Source of the DNA: Endothia cerciana
Lineage: Eukaryota; Ascomycota; Sordariomycetes; Diaporthales; Cryphonectriaceae
Assembly (NCBI GenBank): GCA_026119935.1
Contig: JALRMH010000023.1
Coordinates: 124,001-188,000 of the forward strand
Length of the DNA stretch: 64,000 nucleotides
Direction of reading: 5' to 3'
A program made the translations under genes and the position numbers. Each line of letters begins with the position of its first letter. Position 1 is the first letter of the stretch. Positions 11,135 through 23,202 of this stretch are shown in pieces. The notes beneath the pieces are model-generated. The model was not told where the DNA came from and did not search any database. It saw nothing but the letters and a program-made list of their open reading frames with translations.

Positions 11135-12271
11135 TTAGAAACCCAGAGCCTGGTTGAAAGCGTCAGCCGTGGTCTGGTCCTTGGTGCCCAGACTCGCAAC
11201 CGTCGCCTTTGCGCTGGCGCAGGCATCCTTGGCAGCCTGGTTAGCCTCGCAGACATTGGTCAGCTGGTCGCAGATGAAGTTGGTGATGATGTTGGGGTTC
11301 AGAGCGTCACTCTGGCCGGTGCTCGCGATGAGCACCGGGTCGGTTGGGAAGAATGTGCCCTCGGTGGCTTTGCGGTCTGCAGGCTAGGGTTAGCAACCAA
11401 CGCACACACACACACACATATATATAGGTCATGCGGGCGGACTCACTGAATTGCGCGCGACCGAACTGGAAGTCCATGGTCGGCGTGCACTTGCCAAAGT
11501 CGGCGCCGGCAAGGCTGGTCGTGTTCGTAGTACCCGTGCTCACGTTGGTGCTAGCGGTAGAGTTTGCGCTCGAGGCCGAGCTCGCAGGCGGGCTCGCGGT
11601 GCAGCCGGCGCCGGAGCCCGCCGCGGCGTTCGCATTTGCGCTGGAGCTGGCCGAGCCGGTGGAGTTGCTCGCGGCACTCCCGGCAGCAGCAGCCACCGCG
11701 TTCCCGCTGGCATCGACGGTGGTGAAGTTGCTGAAGCCGTTGGCGGCCATGACCTGCGCGACGGACATGCCGGTGGCGCTGAACGGGGTCTTCAGCGACG
11801 TGTTGGAGTTGGCATTCTCGGTAGCAGACCCGACGACGGCCGGGTCTACGAGGGGGACGATGCCGCGGAGTTCTGCGGTGGCGGGCAGGGTGGCATCGCC
11901 GCAGATCGAGGGGATATCGACGTTGAAGGGGTTGAAGTTTTGCTCCGCCGCAACAACGCCAGCGGCCGCACTGATAACGGCCGGGTCGCTGCCGAGGGTG
12001 GCGACGATCCTGTCACCCAGGGAGAGCTGAGAGATGTCGGTCAGTGATGACGGACCTGGGCATACGGTGGAGGGGGGGGGGGGGGACATACCTTCTCGCA
12101 AGGATTGGCAGCAGCCAGAAGAACACCCGGGACGGAACCGGAGAGGGTCCCAGCGTCACCGGGCTGGCCAAAGCTAGTGAGGGCGGCGACAGCAGCGACA
12201 GGAACCTGCTCCTGGCCGAAGCGCGCCTCAGCGCAGGCAAGGAGGAAAGTGACGGCGAGATACTTCGACAT
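11135..12271 (-). CDS. Secreted Ala/Ser/Asn-rich fungal cell-surface protein
   Basis: Predicted secreted or wall-associated protein of a fungus-specific family with no known activity, often named only cell surface protein. Exons 12271-12092, 12026-11447 and 11376-11135 give 333 aa. Residues 1-17 form the signal peptide. The N-terminal module contains RFGQEQVPVAAVAAL, GSVPGVLLAAANPCEK and a repeated form FNPFNVDIPSICGDATLPAT. A low-complexity linker of about 75 residues rich in A, S, N, T and G follows, then a C-terminal module with DFGKCTPTMDFQFGR and NPNIITNFICDQLTNVCEAN. Cysteines occur in both modules, consistent with disulfides. Intron 1 carries a poly-C tract right after the donor and intron 2 a (CA)n run. 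No transmembrane helix or clear GPI signal at the end. A TATA-like TATATAAA lies about 190 bases upstream of the start. Confidence 0.85.
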
Positions 12272-14085
12272 GATGTCGATGGACGGAAGAGATGTACCTG
12301 AAAACCTCAAGAGCGAGAGTGAGTGTGGGAATATGAAGATTAAACCGTACTAGCGGCAAAAGAATGTAAGCAGCTTTGCTGGAAAGAGTGACTGGGCAAG
12401 AGGTTCTCAGAACTTTGGTTGATCGTCGTTGTTGTCGACGATCATCCGGGTCGAAGATGAGGGCTATATAAACATTTTGCTCCAAGGCCTTCCGTGCCCG
12501 GTATTGTCCAAGAGAACATGATCTCCGCAGGGAATAGTTTCAAGCAGTTCGTGTGGCTTGGACATGCGGCCGAGGCACGACCCCTTCGAATGACGATCAT
12601 ACCTAAGCAACTTTGCTCCTCGTCCACAGTGACAACGCGTCTGAAGACGCTACACGGCAGATAATCATATCTGCCAAGGGGCAAGGGGCGGACTATCGCA
12701 CAGTGAAGTGTCATGAGCTGGTTTGAAAAGACGAGGAAGGAAGAGAGATCCTACGCAGACTGCCAAGGCATGTAAGAATAGTAGGCAAGATATGCGCAGG
12801 GACCAGGGATCAAAAATAAGCTTGATCGCAGGTACAGCGCAGGCATGGAAAGTCCGGGGCGGTTGACAGATCAGGCGATCACGGCGATCTTTGAGCCCAT
12901 ATCAGGTACAGTAGAGTTCAGATGGATCGTCTTGACTATGAAGCATTCCACCTCGGCCCTAGACGCCTCCGGTCGACTTGAGGACAGAGGTGAAGGTGGA
13001 AGACCCCAGACGAGCCTGTACCCGAGAAGCGCGGGTGACGGGTGATGCTGGTGAGACCCTCACACGGATTTACCTGTTGGGGAGGATCAACCCAGGGACA
13101 AAACGTGGGGGACATTATGTGTGTGAACAAGCCCAGCGGCTGAAGCGAGCCTCGTCTGGAGGGGAGAAAGTTGATGTGCGGTGGAAATAAGCTTGCACGC
13201 AACAACAAGCCTCAGCAGATAAGCTTACTATGTTGGCGCTTGATCTGGCCAAGCTGAACCGCCCCAGTTAGCGCGTGTGGCGTCTACCCTAGGCGGCCCC
13301 ACCCGCTACAGTCCCGCTGAGCCTCAGGCGGCTCAGGGGGCGATCGCGCCAGGCTTAGTGCACATGATCGTCCGTGTTGAGACGTTGATCAGACAGTGGG
13401 AGTCTGGTGCCCCAAACCTCGCCAAGAGCCTCGTCCATCGACGAACACAGATGAGCACAGGGTCTGCTCATGCGATGTTCTGGAGATCCTGCCGGGCTAT
13501 CGTTCATCTGAACTCAAGCTTCTTCATCCTGTCCTATGAGGATCATGGTCCATCAGGTGGAGCCATGATGTGCGCTGGGTGATCAGCACTGCTCCGTGGG
13601 TTCATTCTGCCTGCCATGCTCTATTATTTTCACAACCGCCACTGACTCGACAGAAGTCAGCAAATCGCACTCACGACCTGGCAGCTATCGATATCTGGGG
13701 TATCTGCCTGCCCCTGGGAGACACTGTGAGTAAACCCTCAAGGCCCTCCAGATCTGCCGCATTCAGGAAACCGTGGAGCAGGCGTTGCTGGCCGTCCACA
13801 TCTCAAGCTAACTCCAGACTGCGGACGGAGAATCGCGTTCAGAACGTCACTCAACAGTCTCCGCTTGATTAACGTGGCGATTTCGTCCTCGAAGAAGCAC
13901 GTGCAGATTCGTCACTTCTGTCAGGCCGGGGGTTCGAGCCGGGGGGGGGGGGTTGCCGGTGAAGTCACATGGTGGATGAATGCCAGGCCTCGTCACGGGG
14001 TCTTGCCCGTAACCATCCCATGCACGGCCGGAGCAGGGCCGTGACATCCTCGTATGTGGTCCTGGCACCGGTGTTCCCCGGATGT
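12272..14085. other. Gene-free stretch
   Basis: About 1.8 kb with only short overlapping ORFs (for example 13277-13872) that show no motif. It contains the promoter of the cell-surface gene and a 12-base poly-G at 13941-13952. Confidence 0.45.
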
Positions 14086-14599
14086 CTAGACGGGGCTTGC
14101 GGCCCGCTGCTCCAGCTCGACGGCCATATCTTGTCCAGGATCGAAGTTGACCTCCACCTCCTTATCCGTGATGGTGTCCGAGAGCTGCACGTGGTCTCCT
14201 CTGGTGAGCAACAAGGCCTTGACAGTGCTGTGCTCCTTGATATAGCTGTCGACGGCGAGGAGGGGGCGTCTCTGGCAGCGAGCAATTCTGTCCTTGGTGA
14301 GGACGGCGTTGTAATCCTGCCCCCACCTGGTGGGGAATTCGTCAATGTTGGGCACGTTCTCGTGGTCGAAGACGACCTTGGCTGGTCCGAAATCCGCGCT
14401 GAACCCCCTGCAGATTGGTCATCACGAAGTGAGGCGGCATGTACCTGGTAAGTGGGTTCACGTCGAATTCACGGAGTGTCTTCATAAATTCGTGGGGCCG
14501 AACCGCAATCTTTGTGGGTGGGAAGTAGTAGATGGTTTGTGCATCGTGGACTCTGATGAAACCATGTTTTCTCCACGGGGATACGGGATAATTACACAT
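14086..14599 (-). pseudogene. Possible broken small ORF, unknown
   Basis: Two abutting reading frames on the minus strand (85 codons from 14599 and 89 codons ending at 14086) would join into one protein of roughly 170 residues. This requires one G to be removed from the GGGGG run near 14406-14410, where MTNLQG continues into FSADFGPAKVVFDHENVPN. No intron of normal size restores the phase. I do not recognise the protein, and both ORFs could be chance in this GC-rich region. It follows the orphan gene below on the same strand. Confidence 0.25.
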
Positions 14600-14753
14600 T
14601 GCACTGACGGGTCAACCAGAAGCGACACCAAGTGGACGATCACCAAGATCAGATTTAGACTCCGTATTTATCATGCAGTAGGCAAAGCCGATCTAGGGAC
14701 CATCTACACAAGATATTGTCACATCGTGCCCAAACATCGGTAAGGGATCGGAC

Positions 14754-16237
14754 TCAACTGGCACCGGAACTCCGCCGGACGAGGCTCTTGTAGTCGTACG
14801 CGATCCTGGGCACCGGCCGGAGGCTGATGCGGGCCTGGCCGGTCTGCGGGTTGACGACGGCTCTCACCTGGCCGTGGGTCTGCATGTACGCCGCGGGGTT
14901 CCACGGCGCGAGGAGGTCGTATCGCTGCCAGAGAGGGAGCTGCCGCTGGCTGCCCGCGCCCTCGGTCGACGGCGGTATCTGGTAGGCCCGCCACGTCGAG
15001 CACTCCCGCACAACCGCAGCCTCGAGGTTCGCAAGCGTCGCCCTGTCGCCCCCGTCCGCCTCCCAGCCGGGGTCGGCCCTCGCCCTCCCGACGAGGCCTG
15101 CCACGCAGTCGGTGTAGCTCCTGAACTGGTCCTTGCTGACCCTCTTGAGGCTGGGCGGCTCGGTGGGGAAGAGATAGCGGCCGGCCGCCAGGTCTCGGAC
15201 GGCGACGAACTTGTCGATGAAACCAACAATATGTCCCCAGTCCACCCCCCGTACCGAGCCATCGCTGTGTTTTGCTGGGGGACATATGTAGCGGTCAGCG
15301 TTGGCATCTTCCTTTTGGAAAAGACTGATGCACGTGGTAGTCACCCACCTAACCAGTAACCGTCTTCCGAACTCATCTGGTACGTCTCCTCAAAGGCCCC
15401 CCTGAGGAAGGCATCCCACTCCGCGGTCCTGGGCCCGGGGTGCCGGTGCGCGGCATAGTGGATCCTCAGCATGAGGGCGTCTATCCGCAGGTTGCCCCCG
15501 TGGAGGCGGGCGTTGATGAACTCCTTGCGCTCCCGCAGGGTGATCGGGATCGCGGCGTTCTGCTCTGGGGCCGTCCTGCCGTGGCGCATGTACATCTCCA
15601 GCGCCCGCAGCCTCGCGTCCATCCAGAGCACGGCCGCCTCCCAGAGCAGGCCGTACACGAACCCGGCGTCCGCGTCGTCGTCCCCACCGGCGAGGCCGGC
15701 GACCTCGTCCTCGAGCCCCCTCGACGGCGTGGCGCCGCCTGTTGTCGGGGGTGCGGCGCCCAGCGGGAGGATGCTCTGCAGGTACGCGAGCGCCGCCTCG
15801 GCCTGGTCCCGCTCCGCCTCCGCGTGCCGCCTCCAGCGCGCCTCGTGCTCCAGCTGGTTCCGGACCTCCCCGTCGATCATGTTGAGGAGGGCCCGCACCA
15901 GCACGCCCCCGTCCTTGTTGGCGAACAGCCCGCCCAGCTCGGCGAAGTCGATGTCCCTGTCCGCGTACCTGTACCTGCTGAGGTCGATCAGCGCCTCGGC
16001 GTCGAAGTTCCCGTTCTCCCTGTTCAGCGCGCCCTCGAGGGCCTGGTCGAGCTGGTCTGCCACCATCTTGTGGAGCTGCCCGTTCTCGTCATGGTAGGTC
16101 CGGGAGACCCCGTCGGGCATGTTCTTCATCAGCAGCAGGATGTTCTTCTGGTCTCCTCCCTGCTTCCTGATCTTATTCCTGTGCGTGTTGATGTGTACAT
16201 TTTCATTACTGTCAGCAGCTCTTTTCTTGTGAGGCAT
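14754..16237 (-). CDS. Hypothetical protein with central coiled coil
   Basis: Unrecognised protein of about 480 aa from two exons, 16237-15349 and 15307-14754. The join TTA-G/AT-GCC keeps the phase and removes both a stop and a frame change. The intron would be only 41 nt (donor GTGGGT); an upstream donor (GTTACT) giving 53 nt is an alternative, changing the protein by four residues. The N-terminus is basic and nuclear-signal-like (PHKKRAADSN, HRNKIRKQ). Residues 110-165 include a charged heptad-like stretch (RNQLEHEARWRRHAEAERDQ), and an acidic GGDDDADAG loop follows. No signal peptide, membrane helix or known domain. ATG at 16237 is chosen because the longer in-frame extension to 16336 is not protein-like. 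Codon use is GC-rich like real neighbours. Function unknown. Confidence 0.65.
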
Positions 16238-17430
16238 GATGACTATCGGGTGGGCTCGTAAGCCGTTTGAACCTGACCGAGAAAGAAGGACGTCGTGGGA
16301 TTGATGAGTAAACGACAATGTCCAGTATATTGTCAAAACATGTGAAGAAGACCGAAAAAGGAAGGAGGAAAAGAAAAGAGGCAGGTCTTAATGATACTTG
16401 AGAGTAGTCTGAAGTCTATTATGCTATTATGTATTCCTCGGACCGGGAATGAATATTTTGATTCAAAGGAATTGGCACCAGTCAAGCACACTCAGCGCCT
16501 TCAAAGTTGTGAGCGTTCTGCACCTTGACTCCAAGCCAATTTTCTGCCATCACTGGCATTACTCCTTGTGATGGGTGACCTCTTAGCTTGGATGGACCAT
16601 ATGTAGCCCAACAATGACCCTCAACTTGTGGGAAGGGTGGGGGAGGGGGACTAGCCAGTTCTGTTCCCCGACGAAGACATGCGGGTCGATCAACATGTCT
16701 TGTTGCTTTGTCTATTGTCCTGCTATGTATCGCCCACTAACAAGATGCTATAATTAAATATCAATGCCCCACTGTGCTGAGTAGACAGCTGGGGCAAGAC
16801 AAGTCCTCACGCGGTAAACTTAGTAAACTGGAAGATGTCTTCACAATTCCATGTAATTATGTCCATCCTTTGATTGAGTTTCCTTTGTTTAATCTTGGAA
16901 GAAATCAAGGGTTGGAGACATTTGTTGGGCAGCCACGGACCAATGACCTTTTCTTTTTCTTTCTTCTTTTCTTTTGTTTTCTTCTTCTTCTTTTCGTTCC
17001 ATACAATCCCTTTTTTGGTGTGGTTTGCGCATTCCCTCCCTAGATTCCCCTTCCTTTTTGAGGAGCACATGTTCGATGGGTGGGACTTATTCACACGCCA
17101 TATCTGGATGGGCGTGAAGATAGGACCCCGCAGGGGGTTACAAGTCGGCTCTGCCAGCCCAACATTCACGGGCTGGATGGCTTGGCAAGGCATGGCAATC
17201 ATAAGTCATTAATCTAGCCGTGGAATGTACCCCATCCCCTCGTAAATCATCTAAGAAAATAATAGAACCGGCCGACCCTTGTATGACATCCCGTCGTATC
17301 TAGGGGTCAGCAGCCCCTTGGCCCGTAGACCCCTGAGTCTGCGTGCCACCCCCTCCCCCCCCCGGGATCAGAGTCAGTGACAGTGCGGCAATACCCCCCC
17401 GGGGCGGCTCCCATCTTCCGGCCCGGGCCC
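16238..17430. other. Gene-free stretch with pyrimidine runs
   Basis: Promoter side of the orphan gene and 3' flank of the MARVEL gene. Includes T-rich tracts at about 16948-17000. The overlapping ORFs there are low-complexity artefacts. Confidence 0.5.
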
Positions 17431-18289
17431 CTAGACGTAGACCCTCCGATGCGAGTGGCTGGACCGCCGGCTGGTGTGGCTCCTGTGGCTCCCGTGGGAG
17501 CTCCTCCTCCTCCTGTGGCCGCGGCGCGAGTAGTGGGTCTCGCGGTAGTAGCGCTTGGAGGCCCTCTCCTTGGCCATCCTGTCGCCGTGGATCCAGGCAA
17601 GGACGGCGGTGAAGAAGAAGAAGATGCAGTTCATGATGCCGAAGGCGAAGGAGGCCTTGAGCAGGGAGCAGGTCTTGTTGGTGTCGACGTGGAGGGTGTT
17701 GCCATAGTAGGTGCCGAAGATGCCGAAGTCGATGTCGTAGCCCGAGCCGTAGGTGATGTCGCTGCAGTTGGCGCCGGCGATGAAGCGGAGGTAGTAGACG
17801 CCGGCTATGAATGCGCCTACGAAGCCTGTGTGCCGTGGGGGGGGGGGGGGCATGATCAGTATCCGAGTTGGCACAGGTGCACGCGCTGGGGTGGTGGTAT
17901 CTCTATGGGGGGGGGGGGAGTCATACCAAGATCAATCACCGCGACGAATTGCGCGTTGGTGCTGCTCCTGTGGTAGGAGAACAGCGTGAATATGGCCCAT
18001 GCCAGGGCTAACACCGACACTATGAACAGTATCAAGACGTAGTCGGGTGTCATGACGTTGGCGTTGACATAGCCATTGACGAAGTACCCGAGCATGCCCA
18101 CGATGGGAACCTGTTCATTCACACGAGAGGCGCAAGGTCAGCCAGGTTGATGCGCCGGCGCCGGGGCATCGCAACGGCGTTGCGCGGGCGGGCCTGGACG
18201 GCAGGAGGGGCCGGCAGCAAGCAACGCACCAGTGTTACTATCTCGACGAACCGCCAGAAGACGAAGCCGACTGTGAAGAGAAACGGCAT
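17431..18289 (-). CDS. MARVEL-domain membrane protein
   Basis: Four-helix membrane protein of the fungal MARVEL-like family (relatives of Nce102-type proteins, which act in plasma-membrane domains and transport). Exons 18289-18230, 18110-17927 and 17825-17431 give 212 aa. Helix 1 is FLFTVGFVFWRFVEIVTL, helix 2 VLILFIVSVLALAWAIFTL, helix 3 VDIDLG/FVGAFIAGVYYLRF region beginning AVIDLG, and helix 4 ASFAFGIMNCIFFFFTAVLAW. A Cys-containing extracellular loop (GANCSDITYGSGYDID) separates helices 3 and 4. The cytosolic tail is strongly basic and His/Ser/Arg-rich (RRGHRRRRSSHGSHRSH). Intron 2 holds two poly-C tracts (minus-strand sense), one immediately after the donor and one near the acceptor. Substrate or partner unknown. 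Confidence 0.88.
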
Positions 18290-21200
18290 CTTGACCGTCG
18301 GGTTGTCGTCGCGACGCTGTTGCTGGGTGGTGGGATTGTTGGTCGTCGGGAGTCGAGACTGGTCACGAGAAGAGGAGGAATCGTCGCAGTCTGGTCGGCT
18401 GCACGTCGATGAGGGAGAGGGGATCTATCTTGTCGGCCAGCCACTGTCGGCTGCAGCACAAAAGCCCCGGGGGGGGGGGGGGCGGGCTGTCCTTGTGCTG
18501 GGTCGGCTTGGCGACGGGAGATAGTTCAGAGCAGTTGCAGGTTGGCGAGCGGGTAGGACGACAGGTTTGCGCACAGCCAAGGTGTAGGTGTAAATGCAGG
18601 TGCAGGTGTACGTGCAGGTGCATGCAGGAAGGAAGGTTTTAATATGGGCGAGGTTATTCCTATGTACGGAGCTGGCTGGCGGGGCAGGGGTGGTGCCCAG
18701 TTTCGACATGGGCTTCTCGCAAGGTGGGATGTGAAATATGAGGTTGGGGAGCCCTGCATCCCCTCCTGCGATGCCCCTACTGCTTGCTATGATGTATTAT
18801 GGCCTGTATGCCTGAGGCGGGGGGTGGAGGGGCCAGAGCAGGCTCGAGATGCATATCAAGAGGCCACTGGCGTTGGCGTCAGCATAGTACACCAGCACGG
18901 ACCGGGCAGGTCGGTGGCTTGGAGGTGAGAGAGGTCAGGGGGCAGGGGGCAGGGGGCAGAGGGCAGAGGAGAGGGTGTCCAGATGGGTGAGTGAGCTTTG
19001 CAGCTTGGTGAGGCTGTTGTCTCTCCTCGCTGATAAGGGCATCAAGCTCTCTCTCCCCTTGGAAACCTGGTCCCTGCCAGATGACGTTGCACCTGGGGAA
19101 ACAAATCTGTTGTTGTCCCTGATCTGTGTCGAACATCCAGGTCGCCTTTCCGACATGCCACGACCAGAACAACATAGGTCCTCGTCAATGCATCTAGGCC
19201 TCATGCTCAGCACAGGTAGATTTTCTGTGAATCATACCATACTAGCCAGGAACACATTATTGTTTTTTCTGCCTCCCCACTCTCTCCTCTCTCCCCTACC
19301 CCCTCCCCCCAAAGCAAGTATCCCATCACATCATCCAGGGAAAATTCACGGGGCTGGTACGCATCCCAGCACGGGCCTCCCTCCCCACTACCCTAGATCG
19401 CGGGAGGCTGGGAGGTTGCTCTGTGCCCTCGAGATCGAGGAGATCGCCCTGTCGCCTGCACGTCAGCGTGCGCAGCCCACTCGTCCGCATGGCCCTTGGT
19501 GCTCTCCACCCCGGCTAAGAAGCCCTTCGTGCAGGCAGGGCAGGGCACCATGAGGTCATCATACCTCTATAGTCTGGCCGGACGCTGGCAGGTCGTTGGG
19601 CCTGGCATGCCTCCTCCCACATCTACTGAGCCAGAGGGTTGCATCAACCTGCACCCTTGGCTGCTGGGCCCCGATGTGTTTGGCTGGTCAATTCCATCTA
19701 CTGGCTTAGCAAGTTCGACATGACCCCAGGCTACAGAGCGGCAAGATCCACGGAAGGTCATGAGAGGCTGGGCCAAAAGGGACACAGAGGCGCTACAGAG
19801 GGCTGTTGAGACCCCGTTTGAGCTGGGTTCCCGATGAGAGTCGGGATCAGATCATGCCAGCAAGGTCTTGTTGAGCTGCAGCCCGGCTGGTCATTGGCGT
19901 GAATCCGATCTGAGGCTGAGCCTCCAGTGGGCTGTTGGACACTCAGTGGGCTGTTGGACACTCAGTCGTCTGCCTTGCCCCAAGCTACCATAGCACTTGC
20001 AAGCACAAGTTCCAGTCCGACTGGCTTGCCAATATATGCATGACGGCTCAGCAGACTGGGGGAGGAACTGTGGCCCCCAATCCACACTTGGAGATTCAAG
20101 AATGCTAGGAACACCTCGTCAACCGCTTACTGGATGCGAGATATGCAAGAACTCTGCACGCTGGCTCAGCACGCGCATGAAGCCCGAACTTTTGAGATTG
20201 AAGAAATACCAAGGAGACCTCTAATGCTTTGGATCCGGCTAAAGCCGATCCTTGTTTAAAGTCCCGCAATAGTAGCCTCTCGAATACCTCATCGTCGGAA
20301 TGCATCCCATCTTCTCAGCCTCGCCACTGGACATCACCTCCAGCATGTTGACTCGGTGTCAGCAAGCTGCACGCAGCGTTCCGCGGCAGCTCGTCGGTGG
20401 AGAGCAGCCGGCGGGATAACTTCGCCATCGGTACTGGGCTTCAAACCTGTCTAGAGCAGTGATGGTTGGGTGGTCTGCGAGACGGCCATGCCCCTCCGGC
20501 ATCCCACGGTCACCGTCCAGCCACAAATCACTGGAGCAACGTCGCCTGCCCGGCAGCCGTGGTGGCCGTGTCATCTCATCTCACAATGCTGCAGAATGAT
20601 CACTCTCTGCGGGACATGATCACGGGTTTGTTCATGCTCCGATGGCTAGATGACAGGCGTTGATGTCGGAGAGACGGCCCCTGGTCATCTACCTGTCAAC
20701 GACTCCCCGCCGCGGTCCAGGTTTTATTCTGCTGTTTGCAGCGGAATCCCTCAGTCCTGAGGTTTTCAAGCATGTAAATCACGTATCCATCTTGGACTCC
20801 TCATCCAGATCAAAACGCATCGATATCCAAACTCATGCAGTGGGTCGAAAATTAGCCCGATACCGCCGCGGATCTACAAACCCCCCTACCCCGAGCATCA
20901 ACCCAACCTTTGTCGATCAGAAATCACAACGTTGGCTTCGACGAAGATCTCCCGCAGAGCCTCATGATCTGCATATCATTTTGGCATTCGACCTTCCCTC
21001 TCCTTCTCTTAATTCTCAGCGACGGCCTCGAGAGCCGACAGGGCCCAAGCAACAGAATGGACCCAGTCTCGAAGAACACGTGCGGCAGGCCGGAAATGAA
21101 AAGGGTCAGGCGAACCCCTGGTCGGGTCGGAAGCTTTCTTCTAACCTCGCACGCCGCGGAGCCTCGAGTCCCACCCCAGAAAATCCGACTCCATCCCCAG

Positions 21201-21949
21201 CACGCGCGCTGGGGGAACGGGCCGTCGTTGCGGAATTTGCCAATTGTGCAACAACAGATGGGGCCTCGATGTCGGAAGAAGACGCCGGCATAAGCTTGTA
21301 GTCAAGTCAAAAAGCCGTCAGGCTGCCACCTGCGGCGCCTTACAGGGGCCAGACAAGCTGGTGTCAGCTGGCCTGGCGCCGAAGGGTCGCTAGTGACGGA
21401 GCCGATGACACGATCCGAGAGTTAGAGACCAGGGCGTGAAATCGCGGACCTTGAAGGGTAGGTATCTGGCAGCCAGTTTATGAGTGCTGTAGCCGCCTGG
21501 TGGCCTGTAGCGGCCTGATCTGAGCTGAGGAGTAACCTGCAGTGCGTATCAAGTGCAGTGCGCCCTCTGTCTGTCCTCGCATCATGCGGGAGTGCAACAG
21601 CTTGAAGGCACCAAGCGGCGCGAGATCGATTCGCGACCTGCCCCAGGCGTCCACAACAAAAGCTTTGGTCGCTCCTCGATCGTCACTGTCCAGGTGGTCC
21701 TCTTCCCATGCGATTGCCCGGATTTGGGATACACAATTTGGAAAGGGGCTTCGAAGGACCCTCTTTATTGTTTCGCGCGAAACACGAGACACAGAGAGGA
21801 TCCATCTCGCGAGCGCCAAGCCTGGACCCCCTGATATACATAGGAAACAACTGCTCTCGTTTCTGGAAATGTTTCCCTGGTTTTGTGAATCATTCCTTAC
21901 ACACCGTTCCTTTCTATTCCCATTCGTTAGTCTAGGCCGTTCGCTTATC
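18290..21949. other. Long gene-free stretch
   Basis: About 3.7 kb with no supported gene. It includes a 14-base poly-G (18469-18482), short degenerate repeats near 18584-18632 and 18938-18968, and a 19-20 bp tandem duplication at 19926-19966. Its right end is the promoter of the GH43 gene. ORFs such as 18975-19553 and 20660-21301 lack domains and codon continuity. Confidence 0.45.
19926..19966. repeat. Two-copy tandem repeat
   Basis: The unit GTGGGCTGTTGGACACTCA occurs twice head to tail in an intergenic region. No function suggested by context. Confidence 0.8.
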
Positions 21950-22997
21950 ATGTTCATTTCTAGATATGCCAAGGGCCTGGCTGCCCTGGTGCTGGCCGCT
22001 ATACCGCTTGTCCAGGGAGACTATGCCGACCCGGGGTCCTGCTCTGGCAACTGCTGGGCTCACGACCCGTCCCTGATCCGTCGATCCTCTGATGGCGTCT
22101 ACTTCCGCTTTAACACCGGCGGTGGTGCCCAGATCTACAAGGCTGACTCGCTCGAGGGGCCATGGACTTATGAGGGAGATGCCATGCCAGACGGCTCGAT
22201 TATCGACATGGAGGGCAACACCGACCTCTGGGTAAGCCAGCCCCTTCAAGAATGACGGGTTAGGACGAGTACTGATAGCCCGGCAGGCTCCAGACGTCCA
22301 CCTAGTAGGCGACACATATGTGATGTACTATGCGATCTCTACCTTTGGGACCGACGACTCGGCCATCGGCTACGCCACCTCCAGCACCATGGAGTACGGC
22401 AGCTGGACGGACCACGGCGCGACCGGCATCTCCTCCTCCTCCAGCAAGGACTACAACGCCATCGACCCGAATCTGATCCTGACCGCCGAGGGCTCCTACT
22501 ACATGAACTTCGGCTCCTTCTGGTCCGACATTTACCAGGTCGAGATGAACAGCGGCGCGACCGCCATCACGGGCGCCAGCTACAACATCGCCTACAACGG
22601 CACCTCCGACCACGCCGAGGAGGGCTCCTTCATCTACTACCGGAAGGCGAACGGCTACTACTACCTCTTCTTCTCGGCGGGTGCCTGCTGCGGGTACGAC
22701 ACTGACCTGCCCGCCGCCGGCGAGGAGTACTCGATCCGCGTGTGCAGGAGCACGAGCGTCAGCGGGCCGTTTGTGGACGCGGACGGCGTCGACTGCACCG
22801 CGAGCGGCGGCACGACGGTCCTCGCGAGCCACGGGACGGTGTACGGGCCGGGAGGGCAGGGCGTGTACCCGGATCCTGACCTTGGGAGCGTGCTGTACTA
22901 CCATTACGCGAACACGACGATCGGCATCTCGGACGCGGACTACCAGTTTGGGTGGAATGTGCTGAGCTGGTCTACGGGCTGGCCTGTGCCGACGTGA
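21950..22997 (+). CDS. GH43 endo-arabinanase-like secreted hydrolase
   Basis: Secreted five-bladed beta-propeller glycoside hydrolase of family GH43, most like fungal endo-1,5-alpha-L-arabinanases that cut pectin side chains. Exons 21950-22231 and 22287-22997 (intron GTAAGC...CGGCAG, phase 0) give 330 aa. Signal peptide about residues 1-23 (hydrophobic core LAALVLAAIPLVQG). Expected catalytic positions are visible: the base Asp in WAHDPSLI, the pKa-modulating Asp in YNAIDPNL, and the acid Glu in DHAEEGSF. The CCGYDTDLPAAGEEYSI segment and the closing GQGVYPDPDLG...YYHYA blade are typical. No carbohydrate-binding module. The ATG at 21950 is the first Met before the signal peptide. Faces the transporter gene tail-to-tail, 205 bases apart. 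Confidence 0.92.
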
Positions 22998-23202
22998 TCG
23001 GGGCAGCCGACCGGCCTTGGGCACGACTGGTGGACCCTCTCAAGCTTCGCCGCCGCTGTTGGCGGTTGATATTCTTCGGACGTACACAATTCTTGTCACG
23101 TATATACCCTTCTCTTCTTGAAAATAAAATAAACCTCGCGCCTCAGCCGTCTTCTGCTCCCGCAAGACCGGGTCCAATTTTTCTACCTCATGTGTTGCGT
23201 TG

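Noticed and set aside
15440..16261. 273-codon plus-strand ORF over the orphan gene
   Set aside because: Either strand lacks a known domain, but the minus strand has a normal ATG, balanced composition, a coiled coil and a phase-consistent second exon; the plus frame is Val/Pro/Arg-rich in the way of shadow frames.
16930..17000. Phe-rich ORF with membrane-like segment
   Set aside because: Produced by TTC/TTT runs; no conserved features or start context.
18584..18632. GCAGGTGTA-type repeat, considered as a short CRISPR-like or satellite array
   Set aside because: Irregular short word repetition with no spacers; ordinary simple sequence.
20660..21301. 213-codon plus-strand ORF
   Set aside because: No domain, low-complexity Pro/Ser/Arg composition, overlapping ORFs in other frames equally open.
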